Source: CADCVW01 sp035644935 (GTDB lineage Bacteria > Pseudomonadota > Alphaproteobacteria > Sphingomonadales > Sphingomonadaceae). Taken from it: DNA of 42,690 nt. This document shows, piece by piece, positions 1 through 7,261 of this stretch. The stretch's first letter is position 1. Each line of letters starts with the position of its first letter. A program made the position numbers and the translations under genes. The DNA lies in contig DASQNO010000116.1 of NCBI GenBank assembly GCA_035644935.1, positions 1 through 42,690 of the forward strand, written 5' to 3'. The notes under the pieces are model-generated. The model was not told where the DNA came from. It ran no database searches and saw only the letters and a program-made list of their open reading frames with translations.

Positions 1-31
1 GGGGCCCTTTCGCCCTTGGGCCAACAAGAGG

Positions 32-82
32 CCCCTCCACCAGCTGCGCTGGTCCCCCTCCCCTCGAAAACGAGGGGAGGAC
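32..82. repeat. Partial copy of the CTCCCC/GGGGAG palindromic repeat
   Basis: This stretch resembles the right half of the 144-bp element at 17871-18014: a CCCCTCCACC block, an AGCTGCGCT hairpin, a GGTCCCCCTCCCC block and a closing GAGGGGAGGAC. The left half is missing, either lost or beyond the window. No coding function is visible. Bases 1-31 hold a separate small GGGCCC/GGGCC dyad and no gene. Confidence 0.6.
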
Positions 83-130
83 TAATCAAACCAGCCGAAC
101 GGATGCACGAACCGGACCTGCAAGCCCGCT

Positions 131-332
131 GTCCTCCCCAGCTTTTGCTGGGGAGGGGGACCAGCGAAGCTGGTGGAGGGGTTTTGCAGCGGGTCATCTA
201 CGGCGTTGCAAGACCCCTCCACCATTCCGCGTACGCGGAATGGTCCCATGACCGGGTCAACCGTGCCCCGCACGGTTGAGGACCGTCCGGGGGACGATCC
301 GACCCGATCATCCGGCAAAGGCCGGGGAGGAC
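131..332. repeat. Palindromic repeat element with an internal insertion
   Basis: The element starts GTCCTCCCCAGC and ends CCGGGGAGGAC. It has the same order of hairpins as the copy at 17871-18014: CCCCAGC-TTTT-GCTGGGG, then a GACCAGCG/CGCTGGTC-like arm, then a GTTTTGCAGCG arm facing GTTGCAAGACC. About 65 bp at 248-312 is absent from the other copy. That extra piece contains a perfect 9-bp hairpin, CAACCGTGC-CCC-GCACGGTTG, at 258-278. The element sits downstream of rmuC and could end its transcript. The non-genic stretch 1-355 contains nothing else I can support. Confidence 0.7.
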
Positions 333-355
333 GTTTGCATCCTAAGCCTCTGGCG

Positions 356-1813
356 TCACGGCGTCAGTACCCGCTCCGCCCCCACCGGCTCCGCCGCAAT
401 CTTGGTCAACACCCTAGGCACCGTGTCGATCACCGGCATCGCCTCGATGCTCTTGCCCCCGCCCGAGACCTCCAGCGTCTCGAACCGCTTGGCTTGCGTC
501 AGCACCTGGCTTTCCAAGCTGCCGACGAAGCTGTTGTACGCGCCCGTCGCGGCCTCCAGGTTGCGGCCGAGCTTGACCACGTGCGCGCCCATTGTCGCCA
601 GCCGCGCGTGCAACTCCTTGCCCAGATTGGCGATCACCGTCGCTTCTTCCGCGATCTTTTCCTGCCGCCAGACGCTCGCCACCGTGCGCGCGATCGCCAC
701 CAGATTGGTGGGCGTAGCCAGCAGCACGCGGCGCTCGAACGCCCAGTCCCACAGCCCGTCGTCCTGCTCCAGCGCGGCGGTCAGGAAATGCTCGCCGGGA
801 ATGTACATGATGACGTAATCGGCCGCGTCGCCAAACTGTTGCCAGTAACTCTTCGCACCCAGCTGCAATGCGTGATTGCGGATCGCTCCCGCATGGGACT
901 TCAGATGCGCGGTGCGAACCACCTCGTCGATCTCGTGATGCGCGTCCAGGAACGCATTGAGCGAGCATTTCGCGTCGATGATCAGCTTGCGCCCGCCCGG
1001 CAGCCGCACGACCACATCGGGGCGCAGCCGCCCGTCGCCCGTGTCCACCGAAACCTCCGTCTGGAAGTCCGCGAACTGAGAAAGCCCCGCCTGCTCGAGA
1101 ACGTTCTTGAGGCTCTGCTCGCCCCAGCGTCCGCGCGCCTTGGGGCTGGAGCGCAATGCGTTGACCAGCCGCGCCGTTTCGTCGCGCGCCTGGCCATGCC
1201 CCTCGCGCAGCAGGTCCACCGCCTTGTTGAGTTCGCGATAGCTCCCTTCCCGCTCTTTTTCGACGCGGTTCAGCCCCTCTTCGTAGCGCTTGAGCGTCGA
1301 TTCGACCGGCTGCAGCAGCGCCCGCAATTTCTCCTCGCTCTGCTTGCCCGCATGGCCGAACCGCGCGTCCGCCGCCTTCAGGAACTCGTCATGCGCGCCC
1401 TTGACCGCGCGCGTCGCCAGGTCGCCGAACTTGGCCTCCATCCGCGCTTCGAGGTCGCGGACCTGCGCCAATTGTTCCGCGAACGCCTTCTGCCGCTCCG
1501 CCTCGCCGCGCTCCAGCCCGGCCTTGGCCGCCGCCAGCGCTTCCTTCTGCGACCGGACGTCGGCGAGCTCGGCTTCCAGCGACTCGACGCGCGCCGCCAC
1601 CGGGCGCAGCGCCGCGACCTCGTTGCGCGCCCCGTCGCGCTCGGCGGTCACCGCGTCCAGCAACGGCCGCAGCTGGTCCGCCGCCTTGGCGCGCTCGTCG
1701 AAGCGGTCGCGCTCCGCCGACACCGCCGCCGTCCGCCGCGCGGCGAGCAGCCAGCCGAGCGCGCCACCGGCGGCGGCCGCAAGGAGTACGAAGAGGATAA
1801 TCGTCAGGTCCAA
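356..1813 (-). CDS. rmuC: DNA recombination protein RmuC
   Basis: The product is RmuC, a membrane-anchored coiled-coil protein with a nuclease-like domain that limits recombination between inverted repeats. It has one N-terminal membrane segment (IILFVLLAAAAGGALGWLLA), a long Ala/Glu/Arg-rich coiled coil to about residue 230, then the conserved RmuC domain (SPKARGRWGEQSLKNVLEQ, GRKLIIDAKCSLNAFLDA, YVIMYIPGEHF). I start it at the TTG at 1813, directly before the membrane segment, giving about 485 residues. An upstream in-frame start at 1879 would add 22 residues that do not look like the family. It is monocistronic and diverges from the Cys-rich gene. The family call is strong and the start is uncertain. 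Confidence 0.9.
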   Translation of the reverse strand: MDLTIILFVLLAAAAGGALGWLLAARRTAAVSAERDRFDERAKAADQLRPLLDAVTAERDGARNEVAALRPVAARVESLEAELADVRSQKEALAAAKAGLERGEAERQKAFAEQLAQVRDLEARMEAKFGDLATRAVKGAHDEFLKAADARFGHAGKQSEEKLRALLQPVESTLKRYEEGLNRVEKEREGSYRELNKAVDLLREGHGQARDETARLVNALRSSPKARGRWGEQSLKNVLEQAGLSQFADFQTEVSVDTGDGRLRPDVVVRLPGGRKLIIDAKCSLNAFLDAHHEIDEVVRTAHLKSHAGAIRNHALQLGAKSYWQQFGDAADYVIMYIPGEHFLTAALEQDDGLWDWAFERRVLLATPTNLVAIARTVASVWRQEKIAEEATVIANLGKELHARLATMGAHVVKLGRNLEAATGAYNSFVGSLESQVLTQAKRFETLEVSGGGKSIEAMPVIDTVPRVLTKIAAEPVGAERVLTP

Positions 1814-1930
1814 CCTAGGCCCCAAAGGTGGAACGAACCGGGAACCTAACCGGTGATTTCCTACATTGCAAGCGGACACTCGACGGCGCGGGCGCGTTCA
1901 CGACGCACGTCACCTGAGGAACCCCGCCCC

Positions 1931-2329
1931 ATGTCGCTAGAAAAAATGATCGCGCTGCACCCCCATTCCGACCACCGCTTCGATCCGCTGGCGCTCGCCG
2001 CCCGGCACGCCGGTCTCGCCGCCCTGTTCTGCACGTCCTGTGCCGACGCCTGCCTCGCGGAGGACTTCTCCACGGCGCACCGGGACCTGCGCCAGTGCAT
2101 CCGCATGTGCCTGGACACTGCGGACATCTGCACCGCCGCCTCGCGCATCGCCACCCGCCTCACCGCCTACGACGCGACGCTGCGCCGCCGCATGCTGGAG
2201 CTGTGCATCGAGGCATGCACCCTGTGCGCGGAAGAATGCGACCGCCACGACCACGAACATTGCAAGCTTTGCGCGACCATGTGCCGCGAATGCGCCGACG
2301 ACTGCCGCCGCGCGCTGGAAAGCCTATAG
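1931..2329 (+). CDS. Cys-rich four-helix-bundle copper-storage-like protein (DUF326/Csp-type)
   Basis: This is a 132-residue protein with 15 cysteines, nearly all in CxxxC-like spacing along predicted helices (FCTSCADAC, QCIRMCLDTADIC, LCIEACTLCAEEC, CKLCATMCRECADDC). That pattern is typical of the DUF326/Csp four-helix bundles, which hold many Cu(I) ions in their core. There is no signal peptide, so it resembles the cytosolic Csp3 type rather than exported Csp1. The ATG at 1931 is preceded by GAGGAA at 1916-1921; a longer upstream reading is less likely. A His-rich stretch (HPHSDHR) follows the start. It stands alone with no copper pump or CueR gene nearby. Copper storage is inferred from the family. 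Confidence 0.85.
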   Translation: MSLEKMIALHPHSDHRFDPLALAARHAGLAALFCTSCADACLAEDFSTAHRDLRQCIRMCLDTADICTAASRIATRLTAYDATLRRRMLELCIEACTLCAEECDRHDHEHCKLCATMCRECADDCRRALESL

Positions 2330-2340
2330 AACGGGCGGGG

Positions 2341-2416
2341 AGTGCTCCGGCGTAGGCCGGAGCCCAGTAACACCGCCGGTACGACTGGACCCCGGCCTAC
2401 GCCGGGGTGTTAGCAC
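2341..2416. repeat. Paired palindromes between convergent gene ends (REP-like, probable terminator)
   Basis: Two GC-rich hairpins, CTCCGGCGTAGGCCGGAG and CCCCGGCCTACGCCGGGG, face each other, and the whole unit is an imperfect inverted repeat (AGTGCTCCGG...CCCAGT against ACTGG...AGCACT). It lies between the ends of the Cys-rich gene (+) and def (-). Either strand could form a strong stem, so it may act as a bidirectional terminator. A weaker AGCAC/GTGCT stem follows to about 2447. Confidence 0.65.
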
Positions 2417-2465
2417 TCGGCGAAGCTCGTCAGCGACGCTCGTGCTTAACGCAAGTGCGAAACGC

Positions 2466-2996
2466 CTACCCGCCCCGCTCCCGCCGATATTTGGTCAGCT
2501 TCTTGACCAGCATGTCGCGCTTGAGCTTGGACAGATGATCGATGAACAACACGCCGTTCAGATGGTCGATCTCGTGCTGCAGGCAGATCGCCATCAGACC
2601 GTCCAATTGCTCTTCCCGCGCCATTCCCGTCTCATCGAGCCACCGCGCGCGGATGCGCTCGGGACGGGTAACTTCCCCATATTGTTCGGGGATTGACAGG
2701 CAACCCTCATTATACGTCTGAAGAGTGTCCGAAGCCTCGACAATCTCCGGATTGACGAACGCACGCGGCCTGCGCACCCCCTCCCCCCCCTTCTCCTCGG
2801 GCTCCTGCAAATCGATCACCACCACGCGCGAAAGCACGCCAATCTGCACCGCGGCCAGCCCGATACCGGGCGCGTCGTACATCGTGTCGAACATGTCGGC
2901 GATTAGCGCCCGCACCCCGTCATCGACCTCCGCGACGGGCGCCGAGACCTCGCGAAGCACAGGATCGGGGATTTCAAGGATCGGTCGAACGGTCAT
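2466..2996 (-). CDS. def: Peptide deformylase
   Basis: The enzyme removes the formyl group from the initiator methionine of new proteins. All three family motifs are present: GIGLAAVQ (residues 44-51), EGCLS (97-101, metal-ligand Cys99) and HEIDH (141-145, metal-ligand His141 and His145 with catalytic Glu142). At 176 residues it has normal length for type I enzymes. It starts at an ATG 46 bp downstream of the recR stop and is probably co-transcribed with recR. Fmt, which adds the formyl group, is encoded 0.7 kb away on the other strand, so the usual def-fmt pairing is here split by recR. Confidence 0.97.
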   Translation of the reverse strand: MTVRPILEIPDPVLREVSAPVAEVDDGVRALIADMFDTMYDAPGIGLAAVQIGVLSRVVVIDLQEPEEKGGEGVRRPRAFVNPEIVEASDTLQTYNEGCLSIPEQYGEVTRPERIRARWLDETGMAREEQLDGLMAICLQHEIDHLNGVLFIDHLSKLKRDMLVKKLTKYRRERGG

Positions 2997-3042
2997 CGCG
3001 GGTCGCTAAATCCGGCCGCTCCGGCCGTCAAGCAACCCGGCC

Positions 3043-3645
3043 TCAAGCCACCGGCCGCCTGGCACGCAGCGCCTGCGCCAGCGTTCCCTCGTCAAGATAG
3101 TCAAGCTCACCCCCCACCGGCAGCCCATGCGCCAGCTGCGTCAGCCGCACCGGATAGGTCTCCAGCCGCTCGGCCACGTAATGCGCCGTGGTCTGCCCCT
3201 CCAGCGTCGCGTTCATCGCCAGGACGACTTCGTCGATACCCCCACCTGCCACCCGACCTATCAGCATGTCGATCGTCAGATCCTCCGGCCGCACCCCCTC
3301 CAGCGCCGACAGCTTGCCGCCCAACACATGGTAGCGTCCCGGGAACAGCCGCGACCGGTCGAGGGCCCAGAGGTCCGCGACCTCCTCCACCACGCACAGC
3401 AACCGCGCATCGCGGCGAGGGTCCTCGCACACGCCGCACGGATCGGCGGTGTCGACATTGCCGCACGTCGTGCACGTCGTCAGCCGCGCCTCAACCGCCT
3501 GCAGCGCACGCAGCAGCGGCGACAACGCGGTCTCTCGTTTCTTGAGCAAGTGGAGCACCGCCCGCCGCGCCGACCGCGGTCCCAGCCCGGGCAGCCGGGC
3601 CAGCGCCGCGGACAGGTTCTCGATCTCGGGCGACGCCATGCCCAT
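3043..3645 (-). CDS. recR: Recombination mediator protein RecR
   Basis: RecR acts with RecO (and RecF) to load RecA at single-strand gaps. The 200-residue length matches the family. It has an N-terminal helix-hairpin-helix (LARLPGLGPRSARRAVLHLL, 16-35), a four-Cys zinc finger (Cys58, 61, 70, 73), and a Toprim domain (LLCVVEE... to LEGQTTAHYVAERL) with a Walker-B-like C-terminal end (LTQLAHGLPVGGELDYLDEGTL). I use the ATG at 3645; a second ATG at 3639 is possible and no clear Shine-Dalgarno decides. A YbaB-family gene, often beside recR, is not adjacent. It is divergent from fmt, with 90 bp between. Confidence 0.96.
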   Translation of the reverse strand: MGMASPEIENLSAALARLPGLGPRSARRAVLHLLKKRETALSPLLRALQAVEARLTTCTTCGNVDTADPCGVCEDPRRDARLLCVVEEVADLWALDRSRLFPGRYHVLGGKLSALEGVRPEDLTIDMLIGRVAGGGIDEVVLAMNATLEGQTTAHYVAERLETYPVRLTQLAHGLPVGGELDYLDEGTLAQALRARRPVA

Positions 3646-3667
3646 CGCATATGGCCCGGGCGCCGCG

Positions 3668-3706
3668 CTTGCCAAGGCCGGGCCTGCCCGCGCCCGGCTT
3701 GCCAAG
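3668..3706. promoter_or_regulatory. Inverted repeat in the recR-fmt divergent promoter region
   Basis: CTTGCCAAGG-CCGGGC faces GCCCGGCTTGCCAAG across an 8-nt centre. The arms match except for one central base and one bulge. The 10-mer GCTTGCCAAG also occurs twice in the same orientation, 30 bp apart. This could be an operator for the divergent pair or a hairpin in the fmt leader; the sequence alone does not decide. Confidence 0.35.
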
Positions 3707-3735
3707 CCCTGCGAAAGCCGAAAAGGACCGCCGCC

Positions 3736-4641
3736 ATGCGCATCGCCTTCATGGGAACGCCGGATTTCGCGGTGCCGACGCTGGACCGGCTCGTCGCCAA
3801 CGGTCACGACATCGCCGCCGTCTATACGCAACCGCCCCGCCCCGCCGGCCGCGGCAAGGCGGTCGTGCCCGGCCCGGTGCAGCGCCGCGCGGAGGAACTC
3901 GGGCTGCCGGTACGCACGCCCGCCAACTTGCGCTACCCGGCCGATCGGCAGGCGTTCGCCGACCTGGACCTCGATGCCGCGGTGGTCGCCGCCTACGGCC
4001 TGATCCTGCCCGCCGCGGTGCTCGACGCGCCGCGCCTCGGCTGCCTCAACATCCACGCCTCGCTGCTCCCCCGCTGGCGCGGCGCCGCCCCGATCCACCG
4101 CGCGCTCCTCGCCGGCGACCCGGAAACGGGCGTCACCATCATGGACATGGAACGCGGGCTGGACACCGGCGCGATGCGACTGATCCGCCGCACCGCCACC
4201 GCTGGCAAGACCGCGGGCGAACTCACCGCCGAACTGGCTTCGCTGGGCGCCGACGCAATGGCGGAGGTGCTCGCCGCCCCTCGGAACTACCCGTCGGTCC
4301 CGCAACCCGAAGACGGCGTCACCTACGCCGCCAAGATCGAGAAGCACGAAGCGCGGCTCGACTTCGCGCAGGACGCCGCCGCCGCCGAGCGCCAGGTTCG
4401 CGCCTTTGCCCCTGTCCCCGGTGCCTTTTTCGAACATGGCGGCGAACGCATCCGTGTCCTCGCTGCGACGGTCGAGGGCGGAAAGGGAATACCCGGCAGC
4501 GTCTTGGACGATTACCTTACCATCGCATGTCAGGCCGGCGCGCTGCGCCCGACGCGCGTGCAGCGGGCCGGGCGCGGGGCGATGGACGCCGCCGACCTGC
4601 TGCGCGGCTTCGCCATTCCTCCAGGCACGCTACTCGCGTGA
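3736..4641 (+). CDS. fmt: Methionyl-tRNA formyltransferase
   Basis: The enzyme transfers a formyl group from 10-formyl-THF to Met-tRNAi before translation initiation. The 301-residue protein starts MRIAFMGTPDFAVPTL. It carries the formyltransferase core with the folate/tRNA loop (QPPRPAGRGK), the catalytic Asn-His region (CLNIHASLLPRWRGAAPI) and a C-terminal oligonucleotide-binding domain. The ATG at 3736 has AAAGGA at about the right distance. Its stop overlaps the truA start (GTGA), so the two genes are translationally coupled. Nothing unusual is visible. Confidence 0.96.
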   Translation: MRIAFMGTPDFAVPTLDRLVANGHDIAAVYTQPPRPAGRGKAVVPGPVQRRAEELGLPVRTPANLRYPADRQAFADLDLDAAVVAAYGLILPAAVLDAPRLGCLNIHASLLPRWRGAAPIHRALLAGDPETGVTIMDMERGLDTGAMRLIRRTATAGKTAGELTAELASLGADAMAEVLAAPRNYPSVPQPEDGVTYAAKIEKHEARLDFAQDAAAAERQVRAFAPVPGAFFEHGGERIRVLAATVEGGKGIPGSVLDDYLTIACQAGALRPTRVQRAGRGAMDAADLLRGFAIPPGTLLA

Positions 4642-5432
4642 CCCGCTTCCATCTGCGGGTCGAGTATGACGGCCGTGACTATCTCGGCTGGCAGCGGCAG
4701 CCGCAGGGCCCGACCGTGCAGCAGGCGCTGGAGGACGCGGTCGCCGCGACGTTCGGCACCCCCGCGCCGGTGCACGCCGCGGGCCGCACCGACGCCGGGG
4801 TCCATGCGCTGGGCATGAGCGCGCACGTCGACATCGCGCGTCCGATCACCGGCTTCCGCCTCGCCGGCGCGCTTAACGCGCATCTGCGCCCGCAGCCGGT
4901 CGCGGTGCTGGACGCGGTCGCGGTTCCCGACGACTGGCACGCGCGCTTCAGCTGCACCGGCCGCGAATATGTCTACCGCATCGTCAACCGCCGCGCGCCG
5001 CTGGCGCTGGACCGGGGCCGCCGCTGGCAGATCGCGCCCGCGCTCGACCGCGACGCCATGCACCGGGCGGCCCAGCGCCTCGTCGGCGCGCACGATTTCA
5101 CGACATTCCGCGCCGCCAACTGCCAGGCGGACAGCCCCGTGCGCACGCTGGAACGGCTCGACGTCGTCCCCGACGGCGACGGGATCGCGATCCACGCCGC
5201 CGCCCGCTCCTTCCTCCAGCATCAGGTCCGCTCGATGGTCGGCTGCCTCGCGCTGGTCGGCCGCGGCCGGTGGAGCGCGGACGATCTTTCCGCCGCGCTC
5301 GCCGCGCGCGACCGCAACGCGCTGGGCATGAACGCGCCGCCCGACGGTCTGTACTTCGTCCGCGCGCTCTACCCGAACAGTCGTCCCAGCGACTTGTCCA
5401 GCATCAGCAACTGCCACAACAGCCGTCCGTGA
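4638..5432 (+). CDS. truA: tRNA pseudouridine(38-40) synthase TruA
   Basis: The enzyme isomerises uridines 38-40 in the tRNA anticodon arm. The catalytic motif AAGRTDAGVHA is present, with the nucleophile Asp52. The N-terminal VEYDGRDYLGWQRQP and C-terminal FLQHQVRSMVGCL motifs fit the family. It starts at a GTG inside the fmt stop codon. The protein is 264 residues; after the usual end (DGLYFVRALYP) about 18 extra residues run on, so its 3' end overlaps the converging amidotransferase gene by 64 bp. The tail is probably non-functional read-on. Confidence 0.95.
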   Translation: MTRFHLRVEYDGRDYLGWQRQPQGPTVQQALEDAVAATFGTPAPVHAAGRTDAGVHALGMSAHVDIARPITGFRLAGALNAHLRPQPVAVLDAVAVPDDWHARFSCTGREYVYRIVNRRAPLALDRGRRWQIAPALDRDAMHRAAQRLVGAHDFTTFRAANCQADSPVRTLERLDVVPDGDGIAIHAAARSFLQHQVRSMVGCLALVGRGRWSADDLSAALAARDRNALGMNAPPDGLYFVRALYPNSRPSDLSSISNCHNSRP

Positions 5433-7258
5433 TCGGCGCGCCCGGCGCGATGCTCGCGCGCGACCCGCGCCATCTCGTCGGCGTCGAACCAGCCGGTCGC
5501 CGCCAGCGCCGACCCGCGCGCCACCGCCGCCGCCTCGGCGGCCAGCGGCCCGCGGAACCAGGCGGTGATCGGCGTCACGAACCCCATCTTCTTGCGGTAC
5601 AAGATGTCGTGCGGCAGCCGGCTTTCCAGGCTCCGCTTCATCAGCCACTTGCCCGTCCCCCCGCGCAGCCGCATGCCCACCGGCAGCGACGCCGCGAACT
5701 CGACCAGCCGGTAGTCCAGCAGCGGCTCTCGCGCTTCCAGGCTCACCGCCATGCTCGTCCGGTCCACCTTCGTCAGGATGTCGCCCGGCAGCCAGATCTT
5801 CAGATCCGCATACTGCGCCCGCGCCAGCGGATCGGCGGCCGGCGCCGACGCCATGGCCGCGACGTAGCGGTCCTCGGCGCGGTGCCCGCCCAGCGCGGCG
5901 GTGAACGCCGGCCGGTACAGCCGGCGCCGGCTTGCCTCGTCCGTCACGCCGACCGCCGCCGCATAAGCCTCGCCGCTGCTTCGTCCTAGCCCCGTCAGCG
6001 TCGACTTGGCGCGCAGCACCTGCGGCGCCCAGTCCAGCTTGGGATAGGCCCGGCCCGCCGCCGCGACCCAGGGCCGCACCGCCCCCGGCAGCCGCGCGCG
6101 CACCGCCTCCTCGCCCGCGAAGAAACGGTGCCGCCGGTACCCCGCGAACAGCTCGTCCGCGCCGTCGCCCGACAAGGCTACCGTGACCTTCTCCCGCGCC
6201 AGCTCGGCGACACGATAGGTCGGCAGCGCGGACGCGTCGGCGAAGGGCTCGTCGAACGCCTCCACCAGCGTGTCGATCAGCCCGAAATCGTCCGCCGTCA
6301 CCGTGCGCGCGCTGTGATTGGTGGCGAAGCGCTGCGCCACCTGTGTCGCGTACCGGCTTTCGTCCAGGTTCGCCTCGGCGAACCCGATCGAACACGTCTC
6401 CACTGCGCGCCGGCTTTCCTCCGCCATCAAGGCCACCACCGCGCTGCTGTCGACGCCGCCCGACAGGAACGCGCCCAGCGGCACGTCCGCGACCATGCGC
6501 GCGCGCACCGCCTCGCCCATCAGCTCGATCAGCTGTTCGCCCAGCGCATCGGCATTGCCCCGCGCCTCGCCGTTGAACGCTACGTCCCACCAGATGCGTG
6601 GGGTGGGCACCGGATGCCCGCGGCGGATCGACAACATGCCGCCCGCGGGCAGCTTGCGTACGCCCTCAACGATGCACGCGTCGTCGGGCACGTAGCCAAG
6701 GCCTAGGAAGTCCTCCACAGCCTGCACGGACGGCGCGCGGCGGAGCAGCGGGTGCGCGAGCACGCCCTTCAATTCGGACGCGAAGATCATCGCGCCGTCG
6801 GGCAAATTGGCGATGTACAGGGGTTTGACGCCCAGCCTGTCCCGCACGAGGTGCAGCGTGTCGGCGGCCCGGTCGTAGAGCGCGAACGCGAACATGCCGT
6901 TGAGCCGCGACGGGCACTCCGTCCCCCATTCGCGCCAGCCGGCGAGGATTACCTCGGTGTCGCTGTCCGTCCGGAAGCGGTGACCCTTGGTCTCAAGCTC
7001 CGCGCGCAACGCCTTGAAGTTGTAGATTTCCCCGTTGAAGCTGATCACCAGATCGCCGTCCGCCGTCGCCATCGGCTGCGCCCCACCGCCAAGGTCGATG
7101 ATCGACAGCCGCCGGTGCCCCAGCCCGATCCCCGGCGCGGTCCACACGCCGCTGCCGTCCGGCCCGCGATGCGCCAGCGCGTCCGCCATCGCCGACACCC
7201 GCGCCGCGTCCACGGGCTTGGGGAGCTGGGGATGAAAAATGCCGACGATGCCGCACAT
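5369..7258 (-). CDS. XrtA-system amidotransferase (asparagine synthase-like, glutamine-hydrolysing)
   Basis: This is a class II glutamine amidotransferase of the asparagine synthase B type, 629 residues. The N-terminal Ntn domain begins MCGIVG with catalytic Cys2 and has the RGPDG loop (31-35). The synthetase domain has the ATP-pyrophosphatase loop SGGVDSS (266-272) and GDGADELFAGY. It is the last gene of the exosortase operon, 3 bp after xrtA, and such enzymes regularly accompany exosortase A. It probably amidates a sugar or acyl carboxylate of the exopolysaccharide rather than making free asparagine. That substrate is inferred; free-asparagine synthesis cannot be excluded. Confidence 0.9.
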   Translation of the reverse strand: MCGIVGIFHPQLPKPVDAARVSAMADALAHRGPDGSGVWTAPGIGLGHRRLSIIDLGGGAQPMATADGDLVISFNGEIYNFKALRAELETKGHRFRTDSDTEVILAGWREWGTECPSRLNGMFAFALYDRAADTLHLVRDRLGVKPLYIANLPDGAMIFASELKGVLAHPLLRRAPSVQAVEDFLGLGYVPDDACIVEGVRKLPAGGMLSIRRGHPVPTPRIWWDVAFNGEARGNADALGEQLIELMGEAVRARMVADVPLGAFLSGGVDSSAVVALMAEESRRAVETCSIGFAEANLDESRYATQVAQRFATNHSARTVTADDFGLIDTLVEAFDEPFADASALPTYRVAELAREKVTVALSGDGADELFAGYRRHRFFAGEEAVRARLPGAVRPWVAAAGRAYPKLDWAPQVLRAKSTLTGLGRSSGEAYAAAVGVTDEASRRRLYRPAFTAALGGHRAEDRYVAAMASAPAADPLARAQYADLKIWLPGDILTKVDRTSMAVSLEAREPLLDYRLVEFAASLPVGMRLRGGTGKWLMKRSLESRLPHDILYRKKMGFVTPITAWFRGPLAAEAAAVARGSALAATGWFDADEMARVAREHRAGRADHGRLLWQLLMLDKSLGRLFG

Positions 7259-7261
7259 ATG

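Noticed and set aside
131..332. Possible CRISPR array in the repeat-rich start region
   Set aside because: Units are mirrored hairpins of unequal size, with no regular spacer length and no cas genes.
173..1849. Long rightward open frame opposite rmuC
   Set aside because: Arg/Leu/Ala-rich mirror of a GC-rich gene; the minus strand gives a clear RmuC with membrane segment and domain.
5369..7258. Calling the amidotransferase a housekeeping asnB
   Set aside because: It is the last member of the exosortase operon with 3-bp spacing, and this family pairing is well known.
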